Counted from the first letter of the stretch, positions 7,609-16,308 are shown. The stretch: 38,779 nucleotides of DNA from JAUXFK01 sp034189035 (GCA_034189035.1 JAXHVA010000042.1:1-38779), one strand, 5' to 3'. The notes: generated from the sequence alone by a model not told the origin. Translations and numbers: made by a program.

Positions 7609-8724
7609 ATGGGCTACGATCCAAATGATCCGTTGAAGGATAGAATAACAGATATCGGTCCTAGAGACTATAAAGATTTTTTGCCTCCTGTAATTAAGAA
7701 TAATTACGGGAAGTGGCTGTACCATGAGATTCTTGAACCCGGCGTACTCGTGCACGTCTCTGAAACAGGTGAGAAAGTCTATACTGTGAGGGTTGGTGGC
7801 TGCAGGCTTATGAGTGTGACGCATATACGAGAGATATGCGAGATCGCTGATAAGTACTGTGATGGATATCTAAGGTTTACCACCCGCAATAACATCGAAT
7901 TTATGGTTGATGATGAATCGAAGCTGAAACCACTGATGGACGATCTGAATAGCAGAGAGCATGAAGCGGGATCCAAGAAGTTCCCAATTGGTGGAACGGG
8001 TGCCGGTCTCACCAACATTGTCCATACCCAGGGATGGCTTCACTGCCATACACCTGCAATCGATGCATCAGGCGTTGTAAAGGCCGTTATGGATGAGCTC
8101 TATGAGGACTTCCAGGATATGAGATTTCCTGCACAGGTGCGCATATCTCTTGCCTGTTGTCTCAATATGTGCGGCGCTGTGCACTGTTCCGACATCGCCA
8201 TTCTCGGGATTCACCGTATGCCTCCGATGCTGGACCACGAGAATCTTGATAATATGTGTGAGATCCCTCTGGCCATTGCTGCATGTCCTACCGGGGCTAT
8301 CAAGCCTGCTACTGTGGATGGCAAAAAGAGCGTTGCAGTCAAAAATGAGAGATGCATGTTCTGCGGTAATTGTTATACCATGTGTCCCAGCATGCCTCTG
8401 GCCGATGAAGAGGGCAGCGGCGTTGCTCTTCTTGTAGGTGGAAAGATATCCAACAGGATAAGCGAACCGAAGTTTTCAAAGGTTGTTGTACCATTCATGT
8501 ACAATGAACCCCCTCGCTGGCCATCAACCGTTGAAGCAATCAAAAAGATACTCTATGCCTATGTAGATGATGCAAGGAAGTACGAACGTTTAGGGGATTG
8601 GGCAGAAAGGATCGGATGGGAAAGGTTCTTTGAGAAGACAGGGCTTCCATTTACAGAGCATCTTATTGATGATTATCGTTTTGCATATACTACTTGGCGT
8701 CAAAGCACGCAGTTCAAATTTTAA
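7609..8724 (+). CDS. dsrB: Dissimilatory sulfite reductase, beta subunit
   Basis: DsrB is the catalytic partner of DsrA; in characterised enzymes the functional siroheme sits at the DsrB site. Length is 371 residues. The siroheme/cluster cysteines are seen in ACCLNMCGAVHC (Cys183/184, 188, 193), with an upstream Cys146 in WLHCHTP. The ferredoxin domain has CPTG at 226 and CMFCGNCYTMCP (Cys249, 252, 255, 259). The start has a clear AGGAGG site and lies 12 bases after dsrA, so the two are made from one message. All key residues are intact. dsrD follows after 84 bases. Confidence 0.98.
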   Translation: MGYDPNDPLKDRITDIGPRDYKDFLPPVIKNNYGKWLYHEILEPGVLVHVSETGEKVYTVRVGGCRLMSVTHIREICEIADKYCDGYLRFTTRNNIEFMVDDESKLKPLMDDLNSREHEAGSKKFPIGGTGAGLTNIVHTQGWLHCHTPAIDASGVVKAVMDELYEDFQDMRFPAQVRISLACCLNMCGAVHCSDIAILGIHRMPPMLDHENLDNMCEIPLAIAACPTGAIKPATVDGKKSVAVKNERCMFCGNCYTMCPSMPLADEEGSGVALLVGGKISNRISEPKFSKVVVPFMYNEPPRWPSTVEAIKKILYAYVDDARKYERLGDWAERIGWERFFEKTGLPFTEHLIDDYRFAYTTWRQSTQFKF

Positions 8725-8808
8725 TAGAAAGGTAATAGTGAACAGGGTTCAGTTAATGTACGGTTCATCTCTGATCTCTGTGAGAATTTAAACGAAAAGG
8801 GGTGCTAA

Positions 8809-9048
8809 ATGGGTATTGAAGAGGAGAAACAGCTTATAGTCGACACGCTGACAAAGAAGAAAGGCAAGACGAAATTCTATCTGAAAGACTTCAACAAGAT
8901 GTTCCCTGACAAAAAACCAAGAGAAGTGAAGAAGGTTGTAAATCAGATGGTAAGCGAAGGGATACTTGAGTACTGGTCAAGCGGCAGCACTACATTAATC
9001 GGGCTCAAGGGTGCAGGCAAACAACACGATGCTGAGGCGGATGAGTAA
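8809..9048 (+). CDS. dsrD: DsrD, winged-helix activator of sulfite reductase
   Basis: This small (79-residue) protein has the winged-helix fold of DsrD, with the conserved pattern KTKFYLKDFNKMFP, a helix (REVKKVVNQMVSEGILEYW) and the wing (SSGSTTLIGLKG). DsrD is known in sulfate reducers next to dsrAB and has been shown to raise DsrAB activity allosterically; its presence marks the reductive direction. The tail is short and acidic. The start has an AAAAGGGG ribosome-binding site. The gap after dsrB (84 bases) holds no strong terminator, so it should be co-transcribed. Confidence 0.95.
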   Translation: MGIEEEKQLIVDTLTKKKGKTKFYLKDFNKMFPDKKPREVKKVVNQMVSEGILEYWSSGSTTLIGLKGAGKQHDAEADE

Positions 9049-9053
9049 ATAGC

Positions 9054-10481
9054 GTGATGGTGATAGATTGTCCAAGGATAGCATTCTGTGCTTTACGGGG
9101 AAACTCAGGTAAGACCCTATTGACTGTTGGAACAGTGACCTGTCTTCATAATGAGGGGAGGGAAATCTCTCCTTTTAAAAAGGGGCCGGATTATATAGAT
9201 GCTGCATGGCTAGCACTAGCAGCTGGTCGTCCCTGTTATAATCTAGATGTATTCTTAATGGAAAGGAGGGGGATTTTTTCTTCCTTTTCCTTCCATACAA
9301 ATCAGGCAGACGGCGCTATAGTTGAAGGAAACAGGGGTATATTCGATGGGTTGGATGAAAAGGGTACTTACAGCAGTGCCGAGCTTGCCAAGATGCTTGG
9401 CATACCGGTCATCCTGATCGTTGATTGCAAAATGACAACACGAACCGTGGCCGCCATGGTCCTTGGTTGTCAACACTTTGACCTTGATGTCGCAATAAAA
9501 GGGGTTGTTTTAAACAGGATCAGAGGGAGCAGGCACGGGTCTATTATTAAAAGGGCTATAGAAGAAAACTGTGGGATACCAGTTTTGGGCCAGATCCCCA
9601 ATATAGAAGGCAGGGTTTTTCCAGAAAGGCATATGGGACTAGTCCCACCCCAAGAACACCCGGGTGCTAAAAGAGCCATTGATGAAGCCTCAAAGATAGC
9701 GGACCAAAATGTGGATATAGAAGGAGTCTGGAAGATCGCCACTTCTGCCTCCTCATTGAACAGTAGTATTCCTGATTACCATTCGGAAAAAGCAGAATCA
9801 GGATTGTATGTTTCAAAAAAACCGAGGATTGGGTATATAAGAGATGCGGCATTTTGGTTTTATTACCCGGATAATATAGAGGCCCTCGAATATCTAGGAG
9901 CTGAGATGGTAGAGTGTAACGGGCTTGTACAGGATTCTCTTCCTTCATTAGATGCCCTGTACATAGGGGGTGGTTTTCCAGAGACTCATGCTGAGGTTTT
10001 AGCGGCCAATATAGGCTTTCGAAGGGCTTTGCAAGGTGCAATAGAGAGGGGATTACCTGTTTATGCAGAGTGCGGTGGACTTTTGTATCTCGGGGAAAGG
10101 CTGATCATTGATGGGAAGGAGTTCCCCATGGCTGGAGTCTTCCCTTTGACTTTTGTTCTGGAGAGAAGGCCCCAGGCTCACGGATACACTGTCCTTGAGG
10201 TAATAGAACCAAACCCTTACTTTTTTAAAGGAGAGATATTACACGGCCATGAATTTCACTATTCCCGAATTATCGAAGAAAAAAAGTGTGAGCTTACCTT
10301 GGCATTTGAAGTAAAGAGAGGATACGGTATAGACGGGATGAAGGATGGTTTGTGTTATAAGAATGTCCTGGCGACATATTCCCATGTACACGCATCAGGG
10401 GCTAGTGCGTGGGCAAAAGGTTTATTTGGCCGGGCAGTCCAGTATAGCCAGGATTCAAAAAGGGAAAAGGATGCTGCCTAA
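9054..10481 (+). CDS. dsrN: Siroheme amidase / cobyrinic acid a,c-diamide synthase-like
   Basis: This 475-residue protein has the CobB/CbiA architecture: an N-terminal dethiobiotin-synthetase-like ATPase (P-loop RGNSGKT at about 15-21, then KKGPDYID) and a C-terminal class I glutamine amidotransferase (GGGFPETHA, nucleophile Cys340 in YAECGGLLYLG, and a His near the end in YSHVHA). Next to dsrAB this family is called DsrN and amidates siroheme to the siro(heme)amide used by DsrAB. It starts with GTG five bases after dsrD (an ATG follows at 9057). A role in true cobalamin synthesis is the alternative, but no other cobalamin genes are here. Confidence 0.9.
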   Translation: MMVIDCPRIAFCALRGNSGKTLLTVGTVTCLHNEGREISPFKKGPDYIDAAWLALAAGRPCYNLDVFLMERRGIFSSFSFHTNQADGAIVEGNRGIFDGLDEKGTYSSAELAKMLGIPVILIVDCKMTTRTVAAMVLGCQHFDLDVAIKGVVLNRIRGSRHGSIIKRAIEENCGIPVLGQIPNIEGRVFPERHMGLVPPQEHPGAKRAIDEASKIADQNVDIEGVWKIATSASSLNSSIPDYHSEKAESGLYVSKKPRIGYIRDAAFWFYYPDNIEALEYLGAEMVECNGLVQDSLPSLDALYIGGGFPETHAEVLAANIGFRRALQGAIERGLPVYAECGGLLYLGERLIIDGKEFPMAGVFPLTFVLERRPQAHGYTVLEVIEPNPYFFKGEILHGHEFHYSRIIEEKKCELTLAFEVKRGYGIDGMKDGLCYKNVLATYSHVHASGASAWAKGLFGRAVQYSQDSKREKDAA

Positions 10482-10547
10482 TACAGTGAAAAAGAAGCGT
10501 CTGCTGCCTTGAACTTCTAAAATCGAGACCTGCTTTTATAAAAAAGA

Positions 10548-11366
10548 ATGGAAGATATACGTATCGCTGCTGTGATAATGGAGTCAGTTGTGGGAAAGAC
10601 AACTGATAACTTGTTAAAGATTGAGGCCTTTGTCAAAGAGGCTGCAGATAAAGGAGTAAATGTGGTCTGCTTTCCTGAAGCGAGTATAACCGGATATTGT
10701 ATACAGGATAAGATCGTTGCTTATGCAGAACCCATTCCCGGCCCCAGTAGTAATAATTTAGTACGCCTTTCAAAAAATACTGGTTTGACCATACTGAGTG
10801 GTCTTATAGAAAGAGGAGAGAAGGGGAACCTCTTTGTCAGCCATATAGTTACCTCGCCGGATGGACTGGGAGACGTCTACAGGAAACTCCACCTTGCACC
10901 AAAAGAAGAAAATTTATACAGGCATGGTGATGAGCTCCCAATTTATCGATACGGTGAAATGACTTATGGAATCGAGCTTTGCTATGATACCCATTTTCCG
11001 GAATTAACTACATTGCTAGCATTACAGGGCGCTGAGGTTCTCTTTATGCCGTATGCTTCTCCGCGAGAAACACCCATTGAGAAAAAAGAGCGGTGGCTGC
11101 GTTACCTGTCTGCACGTGCCTATGATAATAGCATCTTTGTGATAGCCTGTAATCAGGTGGGTAGCTATAATAGAAAAGGATCCTTTCCGGGCGTTGCTCT
11201 GGTATTAGATCCAAAGGGTCAGATAATAGCTGAAAGATACAGTGAAAAACAAGAGATGATTATAGCTGATTTAACAGTGAGTGATCTGATGCAGGTACGG
11301 GGAAGTAAGATGGGTTTCTTTTTAGATCGTCGTCGCCCTGAGATATATGGTGAACTTTTAAATTAG
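10548..11366 (+). CDS. Carbon-nitrogen hydrolase (nitrilase superfamily)
   Basis: This 272-residue amidase-type enzyme has the nitrilase triad: Glu44 (CFPEASITGY), Lys113 (YRKLHLAP) and Cys145 (IELCYDTHFPE). The family hydrolyses C-N bonds of amides or carbamoyl compounds in the cytoplasm; the specific substrate cannot be read. It lies 66 bases after dsrN and before dsrC in the same direction. Since DsrN forms an amide on siroheme using glutamine, a nitrogen-related housekeeping link (such as removing deaminated glutamine products, an omega-amidase job) is conceivable but unproven. All catalytic residues are present and length is normal. Confidence 0.88.
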   Translation: MEDIRIAAVIMESVVGKTTDNLLKIEAFVKEAADKGVNVVCFPEASITGYCIQDKIVAYAEPIPGPSSNNLVRLSKNTGLTILSGLIERGEKGNLFVSHIVTSPDGLGDVYRKLHLAPKEENLYRHGDELPIYRYGEMTYGIELCYDTHFPELTTLLALQGAEVLFMPYASPRETPIEKKERWLRYLSARAYDNSIFVIACNQVGSYNRKGSFPGVALVLDPKGQIIAERYSEKQEMIIADLTVSDLMQVRGSKMGFFLDRRRPEIYGELLN

Positions 11367-11376
11367 AGGGGAGGTA

Positions 11377-11424
11377 ATGATGATTCAAGGATTACCGGAA
11401 CCGGAGGAACAAAAACTTATTTAA
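11377..11424 (+). CDS. Possible 15-codon leader ORF ahead of dsrC
   Basis: ATGATG preceded by a strong AGGGGAGG site opens a 15-codon frame (MMIQGLPEPEEQKLI) that stops 35 bases before dsrC. It may be a translated leader that influences dsrC expression, or chance. No similarity is recognised. Confidence 0.3.
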   Translation: MMIQGLPEPEEQKLI

Positions 11425-11459
11425 ATTGTTATTTAAAAAAGATAAGGGAGGTAAAGACT

Positions 11460-11780
11460 ATGCCAACATTAGAACTTGGTGGAAATACGTATGAGGTTGA
11501 TGAGGATGGTTTCCTGCAGGAGCTCGATAAATGGAGTCCACAGTTTGCCCAGGACTATGCACCTGTGGAAGGTATTGAAGGAGAGCTCACTGATGATCAC
11601 TGGAAGCTGATAAACTATATAAGGGACTACTATAGTGAATACGGTATTGCCCCAATGATCAGAAAATGCTGTAAGGACTGTGGATTTAAGCTGAAATATA
11701 TATATGAGCTTTTTCCATCAGGACCTGCAAAAGGGGCATGTAAACTCGCAGGGCTTTCAAAGCCTACAGGTTGTGTATAA
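11460..11780 (+). CDS. dsrC: DsrC sulfur-carrier protein
   Basis: DsrC is the co-substrate of DsrAB and carries sulfite-derived sulfur as a trisulfide between its two C-terminal cysteines; DsrMKJOP then reduces it. The 106-residue protein has both: Cys94 (KGACKLAG) and the penultimate Cys105 (PTGCV), 11 apart as required, so this is true DsrC and not a TusE-like homologue. The body has the family pattern FLQELDKWSPQFA and DHWKLINYIRDYY. Extra cysteines at 70, 71 and 74 are common in the family. A GGGAGG site lies ahead of the ATG. Its location inside the dsrAB locus is notable, because dsrC is often elsewhere in sulfate reducers. Confidence 0.97.
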   Translation: MPTLELGGNTYEVDEDGFLQELDKWSPQFAQDYAPVEGIEGELTDDHWKLINYIRDYYSEYGIAPMIRKCCKDCGFKLKYIYELFPSGPAKGACKLAGLSKPTGCV

Positions 11781-11870
11781 TTGGTTTTGCTGGGTTGGCT
11801 GGAAAGGTTAGATTAATAAAGTTTGAAAGCCTTTACAGTGCATTATAAAGAAAGAAGAGGGCAGCTGAAG

Positions 11871-12269
11871 ATGGACTTGGTTAATATCAAACACGAGGGC
11901 GGGCTCAGTTTTTCAATAAATGTACGTGACCATCGATTCATAGTGGATATGGGAAAAGATGACGGCGGGTTTGATAAGGGTCCTTCGCCAGCCGAATTAC
12001 TGGTTGCATCTGTAGGGTCGTGTGTCGGTGCTCACATAGCCAGGTACTGCCAGACAGCCGACATCGCATACGAGGGAATGGAATTGAACCTCACTTTCCA
12101 GGTCGAAAAGGAAGGAAATAAGAATAGGATTTCGAGTATTGTGGGAGACATATCTCTCCCACAAGATCCTGGACCTCGCATTAAGGCTGTAATACGGGCA
12201 GGGGAAAACTGCATCATCAGAAATACTCTTGAACATTGCCCTGAAATAGATCTGGATATTGAAACGTAA
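11871..12269 (+). CDS. OsmC-family protein
   Basis: This 132-residue OsmC/Ohr-fold protein contains the conserved PSPAELLVASVGSCVGAHIA segment (Cys51) and the C-terminal partner Cys114 in GENCIIRNTLEHCP, with further cysteines at 60 and 123. OsmC-type proteins use a cysteine pair to reduce peroxides or handle reactive sulfur. The ATG at 11871 with an AGAGGG site gives the usual family N terminus; a TTG at 11823 would add 16 residues and cannot be excluded. It sits between dsrC and a CGGC-domain gene, overlapping neither. In this context a sulfane-sulfur or redox-protective role is plausible, as inference only. Confidence 0.85.
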   Translation: MDLVNIKHEGGLSFSINVRDHRFIVDMGKDDGGFDKGPSPAELLVASVGSCVGAHIARYCQTADIAYEGMELNLTFQVEKEGNKNRISSIVGDISLPQDPGPRIKAVIRAGENCIIRNTLEHCPEIDLDIET

Positions 12270-12291
12270 ACTCAACAAAAAAGGAGAGCCC

Positions 12292-12651
12292 ATGTCCAGT
12301 AAGATAGTCATTTTATCCTGTAAGAAGATCAGAGATATCTCCTGTGTGTCCTGTATCAAGTGTTTTAAAGGGGTAAAAGAAAAAAACGGTGAGTTTGCAA
12401 AGCATGGGGGAGAAATAGAGGTCATAGCAATGGGTGATTGCGGTGACTGCCCGGGTTTGGTTATGCCAAAGCTAGCTTTGATCAAGGACGTCTGCCAGCA
12501 ATATGGTGCGGATTTTGATACGGTTCATCTGGGGACATGTATGGTTAAAGCCAGCCAAACCGCTGCCTGTCCCATTGACATCGATGCCCTGAAGACTAAG
12601 TTAGAAGGTGCTTTCGGGAAGAAAGTGATTGTCGGGACTCATGCGTATTAA
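12292..12651 (+). CDS. CGGC-domain cysteine-rich protein
   Basis: This 119-residue protein is of the CGGC-domain type, a small family of anaerobes with conserved cysteine pairs, probably metal-binding; function is unproven. Cysteines lie at 10, 18, 21, 24, 50, 53, 68, 83 and 93, including GDCGDCPG at the family's signature position, and the end reads VIVGTHAY. The ATG at 12292 has a good AAAGGAG site; an in-frame TTG at 12259 would overlap the OsmC gene and is less likely. It is the last gene before a terminator-like hairpin, so it closes the dsrAB operon. Confidence 0.82.
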   Translation: MSSKIVILSCKKIRDISCVSCIKCFKGVKEKNGEFAKHGGEIEVIAMGDCGDCPGLVMPKLALIKDVCQQYGADFDTVHLGTCMVKASQTAACPIDIDALKTKLEGAFGKKVIVGTHAY

Positions 12652-12660
12652 TTAATTCAT

Positions 12661-12684
12661 GGAGCCATAGGGCATCCTTTTTTT
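12661..12684 (+). terminator. Rho-independent terminator after the dsrAB operon
   Basis: GGAGCC and GGC-A-TCC form a 6-bp stem with one bulged A and a four-base loop (ATAG), followed directly by seven T. It lies 10 bases after the CGGC gene and separates the dsrAB-dsrC group from the dsrMKJOP group. Confidence 0.5.
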
Positions 12685-12728
12685 CTCTGAATTTTTCAAT
12701 AGATTTAATAAGCAAGTAGAGGTTCCAA

Positions 12729-13283
12729 ATGATGTTGAATAATCTCCTGTCACAGAAGAGGTCCTCGATCCTGAAAAAGTGGTTTAATCTGGTACTGAAT
12801 AGCTATCCTCATGATACGTCAAGGTTTCTAAAACTGGAGAAGAATCAATTTGCAAATCCAGTTGGATATACGATCTCACAGGGGCTCAATAATATCTATG
12901 ATGAATTGCTAAAAGGAGAAGATTTTAAGAATATCTCTCCCTTTTTAGAAAGGGTTATACGGATAAGGGCGGTTCAGAATTTTTCTCCCTCTCGGGCCAT
13001 TGAATTTGTCTTCCTTTTAAAGGATGTATTGAGGGATGAATTAAAGGGTGAAATTAGGAGAAAGGATCTCTTTGAGGACCTGTTGCAATTTGAGTCAAGA
13101 ATCGATAGACTCGCCATGCTTGCGTTTGATATGTATGAGGCATGTAGAGAAGAAATTTATGAAATCAGGGTAAATGAGGTAAAAGGAAACATGTCCAGGT
13201 TACTTAAAAGGGTAAACAGGATGACCGAGGTTTCGGTGGAGAGATTCGATACTGTAAACGAAAACACTGATCGTATAGTGTAA
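12729..13283 (+). CDS. RsbRD_N-domain protein leading the dsrMKJOP operon
   Basis: This 184-residue, mostly helical soluble protein matches the RsbRD N-terminal sensor-type domain over about 1-150. It opens with LLSQKRSSILKKWFNLVLNSYP and includes ENQFANP-like and PSRAIEFVFLLKDVLRDEL segments. Such proteins are found immediately upstream of dsrM in many sulfate reducers. The C terminus is a helical tail. In stressosome proteins this domain senses signals or packs into complexes; here a role in regulating or assembling DsrMKJOP is inferred from position. The stop lies 18 bases before dsrM. Confidence 0.82.
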   Translation: MMLNNLLSQKRSSILKKWFNLVLNSYPHDTSRFLKLEKNQFANPVGYTISQGLNNIYDELLKGEDFKNISPFLERVIRIRAVQNFSPSRAIEFVFLLKDVLRDELKGEIRRKDLFEDLLQFESRIDRLAMLAFDMYEACREEIYEIRVNEVKGNMSRLLKRVNRMTEVSVERFDTVNENTDRIV

Positions 13284-13301
13284 AATATGAGGTGGTAGCA
13301 A

Positions 13302-14294
13302 ATGGGTTTATGGTTTTCTCTATTTTCAATCGTAATACTTGTTTTATTTGTTATCGGGGGAGTGGATATCTTCAGCTGGGAATACTTATTTGGTGTTATA
13401 GTCCCCTATGCGGCATTTGCCATTTTTCTGCTTGGGATCGTTTATCGGATCGGGAAGTGGGCAAAGACACCTGTCCCCTTTAGGATCCCTACAACGTGTG
13501 GTCAGGAAAAATCTCATCCGTGGATCAAGGCAAACAGCCTCGATAATCCACATAACACCTTAGGTGTTATAGTGAGAATGGCGCTTGAAATTCTTTTCTT
13601 CCGGTCTCTTTTCAGGAATACACGAACTGAATTAATAAACGACCCAAGGCTTGTATATGGCGGAACAAAGTGGTTATGGGCAGCAGGGCTTGCCTTTCAC
13701 TGGTCGTTTCTCTTTATTGTTATAAGGCACCTCAGGTTTTTTACTGAGCCTGTTCCTTTCTTTGTAAATCTGCTTGAAGGAATGGACGGCCTGTTCGAAA
13801 TAAGTGTGCCCACACTCTATTTAACCGATGCTGTTATTTTATCAGCAGTGTCGTATCTTTTCTTAAGGAGGGTTGTTATCCCGCAGCTTCGATATATCTC
13901 TCTAGCTGCTGATTACTTTCCTCTCTTTTTGATTTTAAGTATAGCAATTACCGGGGTTCTTATGCGGCATTTTTTCAAAGTGGATGTATTGAGTGTCAAG
14001 GAGCTGGCTACAGGATTATCCACTCTTCATCCTGTAACACCGGAAGGGATTGGATTGCTGTTTTATATCCATCTGTTTCTTGTGAGTATTCTTCTCATGT
14101 ACTTACCCTTCAGCAAGCTCATGCATATGGGAGGTGTTTTTCTCAGCCCCACAAGAAATATGGCGAATAACAATCGCATGGTAAGACATGTGAATCCATG
14201 GAATTACCCTGTTAAAGTCCATCCATATGAGGAATACGAAGACGAATTCAGACAAAAGATGAAAAACGCTGGATTGCCGGTAGAAAAGGAGTGA
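13302..14294 (+). CDS. dsrM: DsrM, membrane diheme cytochrome b subunit
   Basis: DsrM is the integral membrane quinol-interacting subunit of DsrMKJOP and resembles nitrate reductase NarI. The 330 residues include about six hydrophobic helices, starting at residue 4-24. Histidines suited to bind b hemes occur in FHWSFLFIVIRHLRFF, in MRHFFKV and in YIHLFLVSI/LMHMGG. A GAGGTGG site precedes the ATG. dsrK starts 3 bases after its stop, so the two are tightly coupled. DsrM passes electrons from menaquinol to DsrK on the cytoplasmic side. Confidence 0.95.
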   Translation: MGLWFSLFSIVILVLFVIGGVDIFSWEYLFGVIVPYAAFAIFLLGIVYRIGKWAKTPVPFRIPTTCGQEKSHPWIKANSLDNPHNTLGVIVRMALEILFFRSLFRNTRTELINDPRLVYGGTKWLWAAGLAFHWSFLFIVIRHLRFFTEPVPFFVNLLEGMDGLFEISVPTLYLTDAVILSAVSYLFLRRVVIPQLRYISLAADYFPLFLILSIAITGVLMRHFFKVDVLSVKELATGLSTLHPVTPEGIGLLFYIHLFLVSILLMYLPFSKLMHMGGVFLSPTRNMANNNRMVRHVNPWNYPVKVHPYEEYEDEFRQKMKNAGLPVEKE

Positions 14295-14297
14295 TAT

Positions 14298-15929
14298 ATG
14301 TCAGGATCAGATCTGTCAAATCTTCCAAAGCCAGAAGAATTTATGGCGATTGACCATAAACCCCCAGACAGAGGGTGGATGGAGACACCAGTTGATTTCA
14401 AACCAGGTACATATTGTTACAGTGCAAAAGCAAAGAACCTAAAGGTCCTTGATATGCCGAATCCAAGGGAATGGTCTCCTACGGATGAGGACTGGAAGCT
14501 TCCTGAGAATTGGAAAGAGATCATCATTGAAGGGATAAGGGAAAGACTCGATAAGTATCGTTCCTTCAGGATATTCATGGACATATGTGTGAGATGTGGT
14601 GCGTGTGCTGATAAGTGCCATTTTTTTATCGGTTCCGGAGATCCAAAGAATATGCCGGTTCTGCGAGCAGAACTTTTGAGATCCGTTTATCGCAATGATT
14701 TTACATTGGCAGGGAAAATCCTTGGGAAGCTTGCTGGTGCAAGGGAACTCACGATTGATGTAATCAAAGAATGGTTTTATTACTTTTACCAGTGTACGGA
14801 GTGTCGCCGTTGTTCTGTTTTTTGTCCGTATGGTATTGATACAGCAGAAATAACCATGATGGGAAGAGAACTCCTCCATCTGCTCGGGTGTGGAATCAAC
14901 TGGGCTATGGAGCCTGTGGCGAATTGTTTTAGGACCGGAAACCATCTGGGTATTCAACCCCATGGCTTTAAAGAGACTCTTGAATTCTTCGCAGAAGATA
15001 TAGAGGACCTGACTGGTATACAGATAGAGGTCCCCATCAATAAGAAGGGAGCGGAGATACTCTTTGTTGTGCCTTCCGGTGATTACTTTGGCGATCCGGG
15101 TACATTTACCTGCACAGGCTATATGATGCTATTCCATGAGTTGGGGCTAGACTATACATGGAGTACGTATGCCTCTGAAGGGGGTAACTTCGGTCTGTTT
15201 ACATCCCATGAGATGATTAAGCGTCTCAATGCCAAAATATACGCTGAGGCAAAGAGATTAGGCGTAAAATGGATACTCGGGGGAGAATGCGGTCATATGT
15301 GGAGGGTCATGCATCAGTATATGGATACGATGAACGGGCCTGCTGATTTTCTTGAGGAACCTGTCTCTCCTATTACAGGGACAAAATTTGAGAATGCAAG
15401 ATCTACAAAGATGGTCCATATAATGGAGTTTACAGCGGATCTCATTAGGCACAACAGGTTGAGGCTTGATCCGAGAAGGAACGACAACTTCAGAATAACA
15501 TTTCACGACTCCTGCAACCCCGCGCGAGCCTTAGGGATTCTTGAAGAACCGCGCTATGTCCTCAGGAATGTCTGCAACCATTTCTATGAAATGCCGGAAA
15601 ACACCATCAGAGAGCAGACGTTTTGTTGCGGAGGAGGTGCTGGCTTAGGTACGGATGAGAACCTGGATATGCGATTGAGAGGAGGCTTTCCACGAGGGAA
15701 CGCTGTGCGATATGTACAGGAGAAACACGGAGTTAACCGACTGACCTGTATGTGTGCAATTGATAGGGCTACCCTAATACCCGTATGCGATTACTGGGCT
15801 CCTGGGGTAGATGTTTCAGGTATTCATGAGATGGTTGCAAATGCCTTAATTATGAGAGGGGAGACCGAGAGGGAGACTGATTTACGTGGAGAACCTCTGC
15901 CAGGAAAGGAGGAGGAAGAGGATGAGTAG
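14298..15929 (+). CDS. dsrK: DsrK, HdrD-like iron-sulfur subunit
   Basis: DsrK is the cytoplasmic catalytic subunit thought to reduce the DsrC trisulfide. The 543-residue protein has two [4Fe-4S] motifs (CVRCGACADKC at 97-107 and CTECRRCSVFC at 166-176). CCG-type cysteine-rich domains in the C-terminal half, with GECGHMW, DSCNPARALG and TFCCGGGAGLG, are the signature that binds a special [4Fe-4S] cluster in heterodisulfide reductases. Its end overlaps the start of dsrJ by 8 bases. The C-terminal tail is acidic (GKEEEEDE). All cluster ligands look intact. Confidence 0.96.
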   Translation: MSGSDLSNLPKPEEFMAIDHKPPDRGWMETPVDFKPGTYCYSAKAKNLKVLDMPNPREWSPTDEDWKLPENWKEIIIEGIRERLDKYRSFRIFMDICVRCGACADKCHFFIGSGDPKNMPVLRAELLRSVYRNDFTLAGKILGKLAGARELTIDVIKEWFYYFYQCTECRRCSVFCPYGIDTAEITMMGRELLHLLGCGINWAMEPVANCFRTGNHLGIQPHGFKETLEFFAEDIEDLTGIQIEVPINKKGAEILFVVPSGDYFGDPGTFTCTGYMMLFHELGLDYTWSTYASEGGNFGLFTSHEMIKRLNAKIYAEAKRLGVKWILGGECGHMWRVMHQYMDTMNGPADFLEEPVSPITGTKFENARSTKMVHIMEFTADLIRHNRLRLDPRRNDNFRITFHDSCNPARALGILEEPRYVLRNVCNHFYEMPENTIREQTFCCGGGAGLGTDENLDMRLRGGFPRGNAVRYVQEKHGVNRLTCMCAIDRATLIPVCDYWAPGVDVSGIHEMVANALIMRGETERETDLRGEPLPGKEEEEDE

Positions 15930-16308
15930 TGGAGGTAAAGTCATTGCCGGGCTGATTATCTTCCTGTGTCTGGTAACATTTCCAATCTGGTATAATGTAG
16001 TTGGTGGGAAGGCCTCGTATACACCCGAATTGAAGATCATGAGTGAAGAAAAGAGTTGCGTTGAGTCCAAAGAGTTTATGAGGATGGAGCACATGCAGCT
16101 GTTAGATGATTGGAGAAATTCCGTAGTCCGAAAAAACAAGAGGACGCATGTAGCTCATGATGGGAAAGAGCATGATATGAGTCTTACAAATACATGTTTG
16201 AGATGTCATTCTAATAAGACTGAATTTTGCGATCAATGCCACAATTACTTAGAGGTAACCCCTACCTGCTGGAATTGCCATATTGTCCCGGAGGAGAATA
16301 TACTATGA
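15922..16308 (+). CDS. dsrJ: DsrJ, periplasmic triheme cytochrome c
   Basis: This 128-residue periplasmic cytochrome is anchored by an N-terminal helix (about 6-26). Three CXXCH heme-c sites lie at 92-96 (CLRCH), 103-107 (CDQCH) and 116-120 (CWNCH). Cys46 is present at the same residue number as the cysteine proposed as an unusual heme ligand in Allochromatium vinosum DsrJ, so the His/Cys heme is probably conserved. The true start is the ATG at 15922, inside the end of dsrK; upstream in-frame codons read dsrK sequence out of frame. Its TGA overlaps the dsrO ATG (ATGA). Confidence 0.94.
   Translation: MSSGGKVIAGLIIFLCLVTFPIWYNVVGGKASYTPELKIMSEEKSCVESKEFMRMEHMQLLDDWRNSVVRKNKRTHVAHDGKEHDMSLTNTCLRCHSNKTEFCDQCHNYLEVTPTCWNCHIVPEENIL

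Noticed and set aside
8150..8437. 95-codon open frame inside dsrB on the same strand
   Set aside because: Fully overlaps dsrB in another frame, no family features; a coding shadow.
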